Shown here: positions 8,125-16,351 of the stretch, piece by piece | Layout of the letters: each line of letters begins with the position of its first letter | How positions within the stretch are numbered: position 1 is the first letter of the stretch | Source of the DNA: Nocardioides sp. W7 | GTDB lineage: Bacteria > Actinomycetota > Actinomycetes > Propionibacteriales > Nocardioidaceae | Assembly (NCBI RefSeq): GCF_022919075.1 | Contig: NZ_CP095078.1 | Coordinates: 1,798,001 to 1,862,000, forward strand | DNA length: 64,000 bases | Direction of reading: 5' to 3' | Translations under genes and position numbers: made by a program | The notes under the pieces: generated by a model | Database searches by the model: none | Told to the model about the DNA's origin: nothing | What the model saw: only the letters and a program-made list of their open reading frames with translations

Positions 8125-9090
8125 TCAGCGGATCGGTGCGGCGAGGGGGAGGCTCAGGTCGACGAGCGACTTCACCTTGGTGCCGCAGGTGGCGACCACG
8201 TTCGCGTCGGTGCAGTAGTACGCCGACGTGTGGCTCCCGGTCGCCAGGTCCTTGGCCCAGGTGGCGGCGAAGTCGCGCAGCCGAGCGGTCTGGGTCGCGT
8301 TGGCGGTGCAGGTCGCGCCGGCGATGCCGATGATGTCGGTGTCCTCGCCCTCGACGTCGATGTGGCAGCTGCCGCCCGACGGGATGCCGAGGGTGTACTT
8401 GGCCCACACGAGCTGGATGCCGACGTAGTCGCTGTCGAGGCCGACCAGGGCCTCGGCGGAGTTGTTGAACAGGTTGGTGACGCTCGGGCGAGCGGTCACG
8501 GCGAGCACCGGACGGGTGGCGCTGTCCGAGATGGCCTCCAGGTTCGCGGTGAAGCCACCGCTGGCGACCGGGTCGAAGAGGATCGCGCCCGCGAAGTTGC
8601 TGTAGCCGTTGGCGTCGATCCGGGCGCCGAGCTCGCTGGCGAAGTGACCGCCGGCCGAGTGGCCGCCGACGATGTAGCGCTGCGGCAGCGTCTTGCCCGA
8701 CGGGGGAGTGAGGGCGCGCTGCGTCAGCAGGTCGCCGAGGTCGGCGGCGAGCTCGGGGTTGCCGGCGGTCATGTCACCGTTGACGCACAGGACCATCACG
8801 CCCTGCTCGGCGATCGCCTTGCTGGTCCCGCGCAGGTTGCCGCAGCCGCGGCTGAACCCGTGGTTGAGGACCATCAGTGCCGAGGCGCTGCCCTGGGGCA
8901 GGTACCAGTCGGCGCTGTGGCTCTCGCCGTCGATCACGATCTGCGTGTTCACGCAGGTGCTGCTCGTCGAGGCGTAGTTGTTGCACGCCACGTCGACGGC
9001 CTGGGCGCCCGGCGCCAGGCCGATCAGCCCGCCGAGCATGGTGCCCGCGGCCAGGAGGCTCGCGAGGGCGGCCTTCAGATGGGTCTTCAT
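8125..9090 (-). CDS. Secreted alpha/beta hydrolase
   Basis: 321 residues from the ATG chosen because it opens a signal peptide (MKTHLKAALASLLAAGTMLGGLIGLAPGAQA); the in-frame upstream ATG would bury it. The mature protein shows ALMVLNHGFSRG (oxyanion region), the nucleophile elbow GGHSAGGHFA, and several cysteines (CNNY, TCVNT, CGN, CHID, TCTAN, YCTD, TCGT) suggesting disulfides in an exported enzyme. The candidate acid is in LFDPVASGG and the candidate base is the His in SGGSCHIDVEG. Substrate unknown; an extracellular esterase or lipase is the most reasonable guess. First gene of an apparent two-gene unit with the hydrolase at 7140-8078. Confidence 0.78.
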   Translation of the reverse strand: MKTHLKAALASLLAAGTMLGGLIGLAPGAQAVDVACNNYASTSSTCVNTQIVIDGESHSADWYLPQGSASALMVLNHGFSRGCGNLRGTSKAIAEQGVMVLCVNGDMTAGNPELAADLGDLLTQRALTPPSGKTLPQRYIVGGHSAGGHFASELGARIDANGYSNFAGAILFDPVASGGFTANLEAISDSATRPVLAVTARPSVTNLFNNSAEALVGLDSDYVGIQLVWAKYTLGIPSGGSCHIDVEGEDTDIIGIAGATCTANATQTARLRDFAATWAKDLATGSHTSAYYCTDANVVATCGTKVKSLVDLSLPLAAPIR

Positions 9091-9160
9091 CAGCTCACAC
9101 CGATGGTCGTGATGCGGCACTGCCCGCATCCCCAGCGGAACCTAGGGCTCGCAGATCAGC

Positions 9161-9205
9161 GAAGATATATTTCATATTATCGCTAATAAGACCGTTATCG
9201 AATCG
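9161..9205 (-). promoter_or_regulatory. AT-rich promoter-like region upstream of the secreted hydrolases
   Basis: About 45 bp of A+T-rich DNA in an otherwise ~70% GC context, with TATATC- and GATAAT-like hexamers on the minus strand and a repeated CGATAA motif. It lies about 70-115 bp upstream of the hydrolase gene start. Promoter assignment is inferred from composition only. Confidence 0.4.
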
Positions 9206-9309
9206 TGATGCGTTCCCGGCGGCGTACGGACCTGCGGACGGCAGTTGGAGCGAATCGCGGGGCGGACGGAAGTGAGCGGGAGCGCGGCCGGTCAGGGCTG
9301 CTCCGCGGT

Positions 9310-9975
9310 TCAGCGTCTGCTGGCGATGCCGGCCAGGAAGATGTCCACCCCGGCGAGGAACTGCTCGCGGTCGTCATGCTCCTTCAACAATGCTGCGCCC
9401 TGCTGGGCGATGGGGTCGGGGTCGTGCTCTGCCCATGTGGCCGCCAGCGCCTCCAGGTACGCCTTCCGATCTGCGGCGTCCGGGACGCTCAGCGCGCCGG
9501 CGGCATGTTGCGCTGCCGAGCCGAGGACGTAGTTGACGAGTGCCGACCCGGCATCGGACAGCGCGGACCCGCTCACGCCCACGCGGTGAAGGTGCGACCC
9601 CACGGCCTTCCAGATCCGGAGGACGGCCGGCTGCAGGGGTTCGCGGGCGAGCTGCGCTCCGACCCAGGGATGGGCGTTGATCGCGTCGAAGATCCCCAAC
9701 GCCAGCGCCCGGATGGCCGCGCTCGGATCCCCATCGCCGTCGGCGCCCGCCACCACGCGACCGATGATGGCGTCGGTGGCCGCGGCGAGAAGCTCTTCCT
9801 TGCTGGAGACGTGGTGGTAGATCGCGCCTCGGCCGGTCGCGAGGTGCGTCGTCAGCGCCCGGACCGTGAGGTTGCTCTCTCCTGCGCCGTCGAGCAGCTC
9901 GATGGTCGCCTCGACGATCCGCTCGCGCGTGAGCGCATCGGAACGCCTCGGGCTTCGCGACGCTGAGCTGGCCAT
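9310..9975 (-). CDS. TetR-family transcriptional repressor
   Basis: 221 residues from the ATG giving MASSASRSPRRSDALTRERIV. The N-terminal helix-turn-helix reads LTVRALTTHLATGRGAIYHHVSSKEELLAAATDAI (about 35-70), the standard TetR DNA-binding signature. The C-terminal ligand domain resembles the TetR C-terminal family that accompanies flavin monooxygenases. It is divergently paired with a TetX-like FAD enzyme, and two perfect-arm palindromes occupy the 80-bp gap, so autoregulation together with control of that enzyme is strongly suggested. The inducer is probably a substrate of the monooxygenase (inference). Confidence 0.92.
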   Translation of the reverse strand: MASSASRSPRRSDALTRERIVEATIELLDGAGESNLTVRALTTHLATGRGAIYHHVSSKEELLAAATDAIIGRVVAGADGDGDPSAAIRALALGIFDAINAHPWVGAQLAREPLQPAVLRIWKAVGSHLHRVGVSGSALSDAGSALVNYVLGSAAQHAAGALSVPDAADRKAYLEALAATWAEHDPDPIAQQGAALLKEHDDREQFLAGVDIFLAGIASRR

Positions 9976-9994
9976 GGGCTCATGTTGACAGCCG

Positions 9995-10011
9995 TTGGAC
10001 CCGTGGTCCAA
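9995..10011. promoter_or_regulatory. Palindromic operator 1 (TetR type)
   Basis: TTGGACCCGTGGTCCAA: perfect 7-bp arms TTGGACC/GGTCCAA around a 3-bp centre, located between the tetR-like and tetX-like start codons. Its centre is 27 bp from the second copy. Confidence 0.85.
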
Positions 10012-10020
10012 ACTCCGTCC

Positions 10021-10039
10021 ATTGGACCGTTGGTCCAAT
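10021..10039. promoter_or_regulatory. Palindromic operator 2 (TetR type)
   Basis: ATTGGACCGTTGGTCCAAT: perfect 8-bp arms around a 3-bp centre, same half-site as operator 1. It ends 16 bp before the start codon of the FAD monooxygenase gene, overlapping where the promoter or leader must be. Confidence 0.85.
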
Positions 10040-10055
10040 CTCTCGAAAGGACCTC

Positions 10056-11195
10056 ATGACCACCCCAGTCACCATCGTCGGAGCGGGCCTCGGCGGCCTC
10101 ACGCTCGCCCGCGTCCTGCACCTCAACTGCATACCCGTCTGCGTCTACGACGCGGACGCGTCCCGTGATGCCCGAACGCAGGGTGGCCAGCTCGATCTGC
10201 ACGAGCACAACGGTCAGCTCGCGCTGGAGATCGCCGGGCTCACGGAGGAGTACCGCGCGATCGTCCACCTGGGCGGCGGCGCCCAGCGCGTGCTCAACCA
10301 GCACGGCACGGTGCTCGTCGAGGTGCCCGACGACGGATCCATGGCGAGTCCCGAAGCCCTGAGGGGCGACATCCGGCGGATCCTCCTGGACTCCCTGCCG
10401 GACGGCACGGTCCAGTGGGGGAAGAAGGTCCTCTCCACCGGCTCGCTCGGCGATGGCCGGCACGAGCTCGCCTTCGCGGACGGGTCGAGTGTCATCGCCG
10501 ACGTACTGGTCGGGGCCGACGGTGCCTGGTCGAGGGTCCGACCGCTGCTCTCCGCCGAGAAGCCCACGTACGCCGGGATGAGCTACGTCGAGACCTACCT
10601 GCACGACGTCGAGGCGCGCCACGCCACGACGGCCGCGACCGTGGGTGACGGCGCCATGTACGCCCTGACTCCCGGCAAGGGCTTCCTCGCCCACCGCGAG
10701 GCCGGCGACATCATCCACACCTACGTCGTCCTCCACCGCCCGGTCGAGTGGTTCGCCGACATCGACTTCGCCGACGCCGAGGTCGCCAGGACGCGCGTCG
10801 CCGCCGAGTTCGAGGGATGGGCTCCGGAGCTCACCGCCCTGATCGCCGACGGGGAGACCGGACCGATCCTCCGCAGCATCTACCAGCTCCCCGACCGCCA
10901 CCGGTGGGCGCGGGTCCCCGGAGTGACGCTCCTCGGCGACGCGGCGCACCTGACCCTCCCGGGCGGTGAGGGGGCGAACGTCGCGATGCTCGACGGCGCT
11001 GAGCTCGGACAGTCGATCGCCGCACATCCCGACGACATCGAGGCGGCCTTCGCCCACTACGAGGAGGAGATGTTCCGTCGCAGCGAGGCCGAGGCCATTG
11101 CCGCGCACGAGACCATCGAGCTCATCTTCGGCGCGAACGCACCCCGCGGCCTCGTCGACCTCTTCACCGAGGACGAAGGCGCCGAGACCGAGTAG
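10056..11195 (+). CDS. FAD-dependent monooxygenase, TetX-like
   Basis: 379-residue class A flavoprotein monooxygenase. The N-terminus TPVTIVGAGLGGLTLARVL is the FAD-binding Rossmann GxGxxG. GGQLDLHEHNGQLALEIAGL parallels TetX ([20 protein letters not shown], recalled), and LRGDIRRILLDSL matches the TetX RNDLRAILLNSL region. GDAAHLTLPGGEGANVAMLDG is the second FAD motif. The C-terminal helix with HYEEEMFRRSEAEA also follows TetX. Relatives inactivate tetracyclines or hydroxylate other small molecules; resistance is not proven here. It is transcribed divergently from a TetR repressor, with two operators between. A Shine-Dalgarno GAAAGGA precedes the ATG. Confidence 0.9.
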   Translation: MTTPVTIVGAGLGGLTLARVLHLNCIPVCVYDADASRDARTQGGQLDLHEHNGQLALEIAGLTEEYRAIVHLGGGAQRVLNQHGTVLVEVPDDGSMASPEALRGDIRRILLDSLPDGTVQWGKKVLSTGSLGDGRHELAFADGSSVIADVLVGADGAWSRVRPLLSAEKPTYAGMSYVETYLHDVEARHATTAATVGDGAMYALTPGKGFLAHREAGDIIHTYVVLHRPVEWFADIDFADAEVARTRVAAEFEGWAPELTALIADGETGPILRSIYQLPDRHRWARVPGVTLLGDAAHLTLPGGEGANVAMLDGAELGQSIAAHPDDIEAAFAHYEEEMFRRSEAEAIAAHETIELIFGANAPRGLVDLFTEDEGAETE

Positions 11196-12127
11196 CGCCG
11201 CGCGGGTCGAACCTCATCGACACGGCGACCGCTTGTGCGCCGTTCTTGCAGGTCAGAGCGACGGCGTAGAGGACAGCGCGCAACTGCTGGCGGTCGATGT
11301 CGAAGTGTCGTCAGGCGGGCCGCAGACGATCGACGCCGAGAAGAAGGTTCAAGCCTTCCTCGTTGACGTCGCGGACGTCCACTAGCCATTGAACGAGAAC
11401 GCGCAAGACCTCGACCAGATGGACGCCGCCGTACGTGCTCACGTCGCGGAGAGCTGGCCTCACATCGTCCAGTGGAATCAGCGGATCGCCGAGGGCTTTC
11501 AGCCAGCGCCAGGGAGTGGACTGGCTCTTGACGACGAGCAGACGCCTCACGTCCGAGTGTCCACTCTCTGCTGGCTGAGTCTCGCGACTGGCTCGAACAA
11601 CTTGATGGCCACGGTCCGCTACCTCAACGAGTTCGGCCCCACCGTGCTGGCCATGCAGTCCCTGTTGCGCACTGCCATCTGGGGAGGAGCTCAAACCGTG
11701 TGGTTGCTTGCGGAGGATGATCGCGCGAAGCGGCTGGAGCGGGCGACCCGAGTTCAGTACTACTCCGACGACAACTACCGGGAGTGGCTGAATACGTATG
11801 CGGCCGATCCCGCTGCAGTTCGGGCCCGGGACAAGGTCATCGAGAAGTTGGGTGACCTAGGGAAGCAGGCCAAGGTCGACCAGACAACGGTCGTTCAGAA
11901 GGTCCCTGGGCTCGTGTTTGCCGATCAACCCGAGGCCGTTCGTGAGTCCGAGCAGGCCTGGCGAGAATTGGGATCAACAGCGCACGCACTTCCATGGGAG
12001 ATCGACACCCGCGTCACCTCGGAGAGGACCTCTCTCCCGGCGCCAAGCGGGCACATCACTCGCCAAGTCACGGCTCGATGGGCGGAGATCGGGAGTCACC
12101 TCGGGTTCGCCTACGCCTTCCTGAGTA

Positions 12128-12136
12128 AGGGATGGG
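12128..12136. repeat. Target-site duplication, left copy
   Basis: AGGGATGGG directly abuts the left inverted repeat of the IS256-family element; an identical 9-mer is at 13544-13552. The true duplication is 8 or 9 bp because one G may belong to the element. Confidence 0.9.
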
Positions 12137-13543
12137 GTCAAGTCCGGTGACGTGGTGTACGAGGTCTGATCCCTCGTTGTTGTAGTTCAGGCCGTGAGGG
12201 CCGCGATGGTGGTGGGCTCGGTGCTCACCTCCGGGGTGGTCTGGGAGCGGGTGAGGACGTCGAGTCCGAGGTAGCGGCGGCCTTCGGCCCATTCGTCGTG
12301 TTGCTCGGCCAAGACGGCGCCGACGAGGCGGACCAGGCTGGCCCGGTCGGGGAAGATCCCGACGACGTCGGTGCGGCGGCGGATCTCGCGGTTGAGGCGC
12401 TCGTTGGGGTTGTTCGACCAGATTTGACGCCAGATCTCCTTCGGGAACGCGGTGAAGGCCAGGATGTCCGCGCGGGCTTCTTCGAGGTGCTCGGCCACGG
12501 TGGGGAGTTTGTCGGCGAGGGCGTCAACGACGCGGTCGAACTGGGCGTGGGCCGCGTCGGCGTCGGGCTGGTCGTAGACGCTGTGCAGTAGCGCCTTGAC
12601 CCACCCCCAGCTGCTCTTCGGGGTCGTGGACATCAGGTTCGCCGCGTAGTGGGTCCGGCAGCGCTGCCAGCTGGCGCCGGGCAGCGTGGCACTGATCGAG
12701 TTGACCAGGCCGGCGTGGGCATCTGAGGTGACGAGCTTGACCCCGGACAACCCACGGGCGGTGAGGTCGCGGAAGAACGCCAGCCAACCGGCACCGTCCT
12801 CGCTGGTAGTGACCTGCACGCCGAGGACCTCGCGGTGGCCGTCGGCGTTCACGCCGGTCGCGACCAGGGCGTGGACCGGGACGACGCGCCCGCCTTCGCG
12901 GACCTTCAACACCAATGCGTCAGCCGCGACGAAGGTGAACGGGCCGGCGTCGGCGAGCGAGCGGGTGCGGAACTCCTCAACGTGCGCGTCGAGGTCCTTG
13001 GCCATCTCACTGACCTGGCTCTTGCTGAGCGTGGTGATCCCGAGGGACTGCACGAGCTTGTCCATCCGCCGTGTGGGGACGCCGAGGAGGTAGCAGGTCG
13101 CGACCACCGACGTGAGCGCTCGTTCGGCCCGCTTGCGGCGCTCAGGGAGCCAGTCGGGGAAGTAGGAGCCCTCGCGAAGCTTGGGGACCGCGACGTCGAT
13201 CGTGCCGGCGCGGGTGTCGAAGTCGCGGTGGCGGTAGCCGTTGCGACGGTTGACCCGCTCCGGCGAAGTGGTGCCGTAGACGGCGCCGCACACCGCGTCG
13301 GCCTCGGCCGAGAGAAGGGTGTTGATGAAGGTCTGCAGCAGCTCGCGCAGCAGATCAGGCGAGGCCTGCGCGAGCTGTTCCTCGAGCAGGCGGGCAGGGT
13401 CGATACTGGGGTTGACGGTCACCGGGAGGTGTCCTTTCGAGAGTGCCGTAGGAAGTTCACTCGAAGGATCACCCGGTGGCCGTCGTCTACTTCGACAGCG
13501 ACACGCTCACCGGGATCCGTACACCACTCTGCCGGACGTCACT
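12136..13543 (-). mobile_element. IS256-family insertion sequence, complete
   Basis: About 1.41 kb with imperfect terminal inverted repeats. The left end GTCAAGTCCGG...GTGGTGTACG (12137-12161) pairs with the complement of 13518-13542, 19 of 25 positions identical including the inner 10-mer GTGGTGTACG. It contains one full-length transposase gene. A 8-9 bp direct repeat (AGGGATGGG) flanks both ends. Element length, single Mutator-type transposase and duplication size all fit IS256. The intact ends and duplication indicate a fairly recent insertion. Confidence 0.93.
12187..13422 (-). CDS. IS256-family (Mutator-type) transposase
   Basis: 411 residues, full length for the family. The N-terminal region ELLQTFINTLLSAEADAVCGA and NGYRHRDFDTRAGTIDVAVPKLREGSYFPDWL is diagnostic. 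DDE residues are expected at Asp in FVAADALVLKV, Asp in VKLVTSDAHAG, and Glu in the C-terminal helix around NNPNERLNREIRRRT. WQRCRTHYAANLM is the conserved C/H motif of Mutator transposases. No frameshift or stop, so it is likely active. Confidence 0.96.
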   Translation of the reverse strand: MTVNPSIDPARLLEEQLAQASPDLLRELLQTFINTLLSAEADAVCGAVYGTTSPERVNRRNGYRHRDFDTRAGTIDVAVPKLREGSYFPDWLPERRKRAERALTSVVATCYLLGVPTRRMDKLVQSLGITTLSKSQVSEMAKDLDAHVEEFRTRSLADAGPFTFVAADALVLKVREGGRVVPVHALVATGVNADGHREVLGVQVTTSEDGAGWLAFFRDLTARGLSGVKLVTSDAHAGLVNSISATLPGASWQRCRTHYAANLMSTTPKSSWGWVKALLHSVYDQPDADAAHAQFDRVVDALADKLPTVAEHLEEARADILAFTAFPKEIWRQIWSNNPNERLNREIRRRTDVVGIFPDRASLVRLVGAVLAEQHDEWAEGRRYLGLDVLTRSQTTPEVSTEPTTIAALTA

Positions 13544-13552
13544 AGGGATGGG
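13544..13552. repeat. Target-site duplication, right copy
   Basis: AGGGATGGG, identical to 12128-12136, immediately outside the right end of the IS. Confidence 0.9.
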
Positions 13553-13701
13553 CGCTTCTCGACGAACGCAACAACCTCGAACCGTCTCGCTCTCGGTAGG
13601 TCGCCGAGTCGCCGCAAGCGAACCCCCGCCCAGGTCGAGGACGCCAGCACGGCGTTGCGGGCCGGCGAACTGTGCCTCGATCGCGCCGCCGGCTGACCGC
13701 A

Positions 13702-13926
13702 TCAGGCCGGGGCCATGTGCGCGCCGGGCGTGTGCCTGAAGGTGCGACGGAAGACGTCGATGAACGCGCTGGTCGATGCACATCCGCACTGGTGTGCCAC
13801 CGCGGTCACTGGCGTGTGCTCGGCCAGCAGGATGAGCGCCCGGCGCAACCGGAGCTGCGTGCGCCACTGCGGAAACGTCATTCCCAGGTCGCTGCGGAAC
13901 AACCGCGACAAGGTCCGTATGGCGCG
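13702..13926 (-). pseudogene. AraC-family regulator, C-terminal fragment
   Basis: The last ~70 codons read RTLSRLFRSDLGMTFPQWRTQLRLRRALILL..., then TPVTAVAHQCGCASTSAFIDVFRRTFRHTPGAH. This is an almost textbook AraC double helix-turn-helix DNA-binding domain with an intact stop. Upstream of RTLSRLF the same frame loses AraC character, and neither other minus-strand frame supplies the expected first helix or the N-terminal cupin domain. I therefore read it as a remnant left beside the IS insertion rather than a working regulator. A frame-open extension to about 14088 exists but looks non-homologous. Confidence 0.7.
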
Positions 13927-14240
13927 ACCACCAGGAGCTACGCGCCCCGCTCCCCCGAGGCAAGTTGACGCAGCGGCTGCGGAAGTGGGCTGCCGTACGG
14001 TGAAGTGCTGCGAGAGCCCGTGGAGTCCGCGGCGCGGGCTCTGCCGAGGCTTCCAGGTGCCGGTCCGGGTCGTCGTCAACGTCGACACCTACCGCGCCAT
14101 GCCACCGACCTACCGGTCGTGGGCTGGACCGCCCTGGAGACGCGCTTGATCGACAACGCCGCGGTGGACACGCCGACCCCGGGCCGACCTGCCCGACCTT
14201 CCGTTGAGCCGTCTCAGGGCACGACTCTGGGAAACGCGCG

Positions 14241-14266
14241 ATGCCGCCGGCTGTTGCCGGCGGCAT
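14241..14266 (-). terminator. Terminator of the secreted protease gene
   Basis: Perfect 11-bp stem ATGCCGCCGGC / GCCGGCGGCAT with a 4-base loop, 33 bases beyond the protease stop codon on the minus strand. Confidence 0.75.
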
Positions 14267-14298
14267 CACGGTGAGCTGAGCGGTTTACTCGTTCACGG

Positions 14299-15612
14299 TC
14301 ATCCCATCATGAGGTTCGCGCTCAGCCGGGCTTCGACCGCCCCGATCCTGGTGAGGAGGGAGCCCTCGGAGTTGTGGCCATTGTGGATCCCGAAGGCGGT
14401 GCCTCCGTTGAACCAAGGCCCGCCGCTGTCACCCAGGTTATCGATCGTCTGCCAGGTCTGTGCGAGTCGGCACACGGTCACTGGGACGCCCGTCTCCGGC
14501 CAGGCCCCGTTGATACACCTCTCCGGGGTGACGACCTGGGCGCAGACATACTGAACGGTCCACGCGTTCAGGCAGATGATCGCGTTGTCCGGCGGGTTCG
14601 CCATGCTCGTGACCGTGCGGAGCTCGTTCGCGGCCCTCCACTGGAACTGCGGGAGGGTGTTGTGGGGGGACAGTGTGCGGTGGAACTGAAGGTCGATGAG
14701 GTTGCCGTTGTCCGCGACTGCGTTCGCGACGAAGTCGATGATGCCGCCGACGTTTCGGTACGTCACGTTGTTATAGCAGTGCCTCGCCGTAACGAAGCCG
14801 TGTTGCCCCCCGCGCACTGCGGTGAACCCGGTCGTGCAGTCGTGCACGCCCCCTAGATAGGTGCCACGTCCGCCCACGACGTTGTTCGTCCACGTCATGG
14901 GCTCCGCATCCACCCCCCTCAACTCCACCTCGAGGTCGGGGAGGCTGCTTGCTTCGCGGGCCGCCTTCGTGACCGCGGCGTGGATGGTGGTCAGCTCGTT
15001 GTCGCTGATCTGGGCGCGAGGGTTGAACGTGACCTCGATGCCGCTGCGCGCCTCGTTGAGGGAGGCGCCGATGCCCGTCACCTCGTCGAACTCGCGCAGC
15101 GCCCTGAGTGCTGCTCCTGACGCGGCCGTCGTTGCATCGGATGTGAGGGCCGGCCCGCCGAACGTCACCTCAGTGTTCCCACTGATCTTCGACAACGTAG
15201 CGATGATGTCTTCGCTCGGGCGCGAGGTGAGCTCGATGAGGAAGTCTGCTTCGGACTTGTCTCCTTCGACGACCACACGGGCATGAACGAAGAGGTCAGG
15301 GTGCGCGAGCTCAATCTCGGTCGCGGCGAGGGCGAACTCGTTCTGCATGCCGGCATCCTGGGCAGTCAGGGGCTCCCCATCGGCCTGAGATGAGTACTGC
15401 TCGGCGTCTTGCGCGAGCGCCTTGCTGACCTCGACCGGCTGGCCGGTTCCTTCGACGAGAAGGGAGTCCAGGTCGGCGGCCGGAATCGCCGGCGTCCTCA
15501 GGACCTCCGCCTGCTCTCCGGCCGGGGTGTCGCTTGCCGTCGCCGCGGCGTATAGGGCGCCGGGTAACAACGCCATTGCGACCGCTGCGGCCGCCATCCG
15601 TCTTGCGGTCAT
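14299..15612 (-). CDS. Secreted S1-family serine protease with pro-region (streptogrisin/alpha-lytic type)
   Basis: 437-residue pre-pro-protease. The signal peptide is MTARRMAAAAVAMALLPGALYAAATA. Residues 40-235 form a pro-region of the alpha-lytic type (GASLNEARSGIEVTFNPRAQ is like the folding-chaperone pro-domain). The catalytic domain starts near 245 (VVGGRGTYLGG). The triad is His278 (TARHC), Asp307 (NLIDLQF) and Ser396 (GDSGGPWF). Paired cysteines around the His, in the middle and before the Ser suggest three disulfides. It lies inside the accessory region; its base composition is less GC-rich than the core. Exoprotease function is secure; target proteins are unknown. Confidence 0.93.
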   Translation of the reverse strand: MTARRMAAAAVAMALLPGALYAAATASDTPAGEQAEVLRTPAIPAADLDSLLVEGTGQPVEVSKALAQDAEQYSSQADGEPLTAQDAGMQNEFALAATEIELAHPDLFVHARVVVEGDKSEADFLIELTSRPSEDIIATLSKISGNTEVTFGGPALTSDATTAASGAALRALREFDEVTGIGASLNEARSGIEVTFNPRAQISDNELTTIHAAVTKAAREASSLPDLEVELRGVDAEPMTWTNNVVGGRGTYLGGVHDCTTGFTAVRGGQHGFVTARHCYNNVTYRNVGGIIDFVANAVADNGNLIDLQFHRTLSPHNTLPQFQWRAANELRTVTSMANPPDNAIICLNAWTVQYVCAQVVTPERCINGAWPETGVPVTVCRLAQTWQTIDNLGDSGGPWFNGGTAFGIHNGHNSEGSLLTRIGAVEARLSANLMMG

Positions 15613-15879
15613 GTTCCCTACCTGGGGGTCGAGGATTAGGTGTGTTCGCTCGACCGTATTGTCAGACCAGCGTGCCGAATAAGGCTCCTACCTACGTCGA
15701 CACAGAAATCACCGGACCTTGTACGACGGATGACAACAATATGGGCAGCGCGCGCCTTAGCGGGCGCGAATGCCTCTCATGCGGCCCGGGACACCCGCCT
15801 TCGGTCGGACACCTGGTGCCGTTGGCTCGTTACCCAGGCGCGCGGATCTCGGCATTGCTGCCGCCGGCCGCAGTTGTGC

Positions 15880-16095
15880 GCGAGGCCGGCGTGCGATGGG
15901 GCCGCAGCAAACGCGGCGCCCGGTCGCGATGCAGGCAGGGATGGCGTCGCGGCGCCCGATTGCGTTGGCCGCGGCGAGGTCGATCTCGTAGCACGTGCCG
16001 TCCAAGGCAAGTGAACGGCCTCCCCGCGCAACGAATTTCCGTAAGGGCGCCACCTCGAGACAGATGTCTGGATCTGCCGCGCCCCGCGCGATGCT
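15880..16095 (-). pseudogene. Lsr2-like nucleoid protein, decayed N-terminal fragment
   Basis: On the minus strand the reading SLALDGTCYEIDLAAANA, then IGRRDAIPACIATGRRV, matches the conserved N-terminal oligomerisation region of Lsr2 (LDGTxYEIDLxxxNAxxLRxALxPYxxAGRR, recalled). The usual N-terminal VxLVDDxDG strand is missing or scrambled, and the C-terminal AT-hook-like DNA-binding domain is absent after GRRV. It is best read as a remnant of an island-borne Lsr2 paralogue. Boundaries are approximate. Confidence 0.6.
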
Positions 16096-16099
16096 CATG

Positions 16100-16119
16100 C
16101 CGGCCGGCCGGCCGGCCGG
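16100..16119. repeat. (CCGG)5 simple repeat
   Basis: Five perfect tandem CCGG units within the non-coding remnant region; no associated gene. Confidence 0.9.
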
Positions 16120-16183
16120 TCAGGTGCCGGTGTTCGAAGGAGAACGCGATTTGTCGCCCCTCTTCGTCGTGGCCCTCAGTATT

Positions 16184-16351
16184 CTATTGGCGCGCATTTG
16201 AAATAGTTGGACGGTTGGCCTTCGCGAGGACCTGGTCGGCGGTCTTGGTCCAGACGAAGGCGTGGGAGCGGTCGTTCCAGCCGTCGATGAAGGTCCGGAT
16301 CTTGGCGTTGAGGTCACGTACGGCCTTGAAGACCTCGCGGCGGATGGCTGC
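16184..16351 (-). pseudogene. IS630-family transposase, C-terminal remnant
   Basis: The minus strand encodes AIRREVFKAVRDLNAKIRTF, then IDGWNDRSHAFVWTKTADQVLAKANR, and a TAG stop. The FIDGWNxRxHPFVWTKTAD block is the C-terminal signature of IS630-type transposases. Only about 55 codons remain; the DDE catalytic core is missing because the sequence changes abruptly at about 16352. No inverted repeats were found. Confidence 0.8.

Larger units (their letters stand above)
11389..13599 (+). pseudogene. Unknown gene split by an IS256-family insertion
   Basis: The 5' part (11389-12136) encodes about 249 residues, reading VSTLCWLSLATGSNNLMATVRYLNEFGP early and ending in FAYAFLSKGWG at the IS boundary. 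If the IS and one copy of its target duplication are removed, the frame continues perfectly through 13552-13599 as ALLDERNNLEPSRSR and a TAG stop. The gene was therefore intact before insertion, with about 264 residues. I do not recognise the family; a WRELGSTAHALPW segment resembles a motif recurring in uncharacterised actinobacterial proteins. The start is uncertain: TTG 11389 or ATG 11419; a stop at 11383 closes the frame upstream. Base composition is less GC-rich than flanking core genes. Confidence 0.8.

Noticed and set aside
11311..11420. Minus-strand reading LVQWLVDVRDVNEEGLNLLLGVDRLRPA
   Set aside because: Protein-like, but it is antisense to the start of the interrupted gene and I could not extend it or place it in a family.
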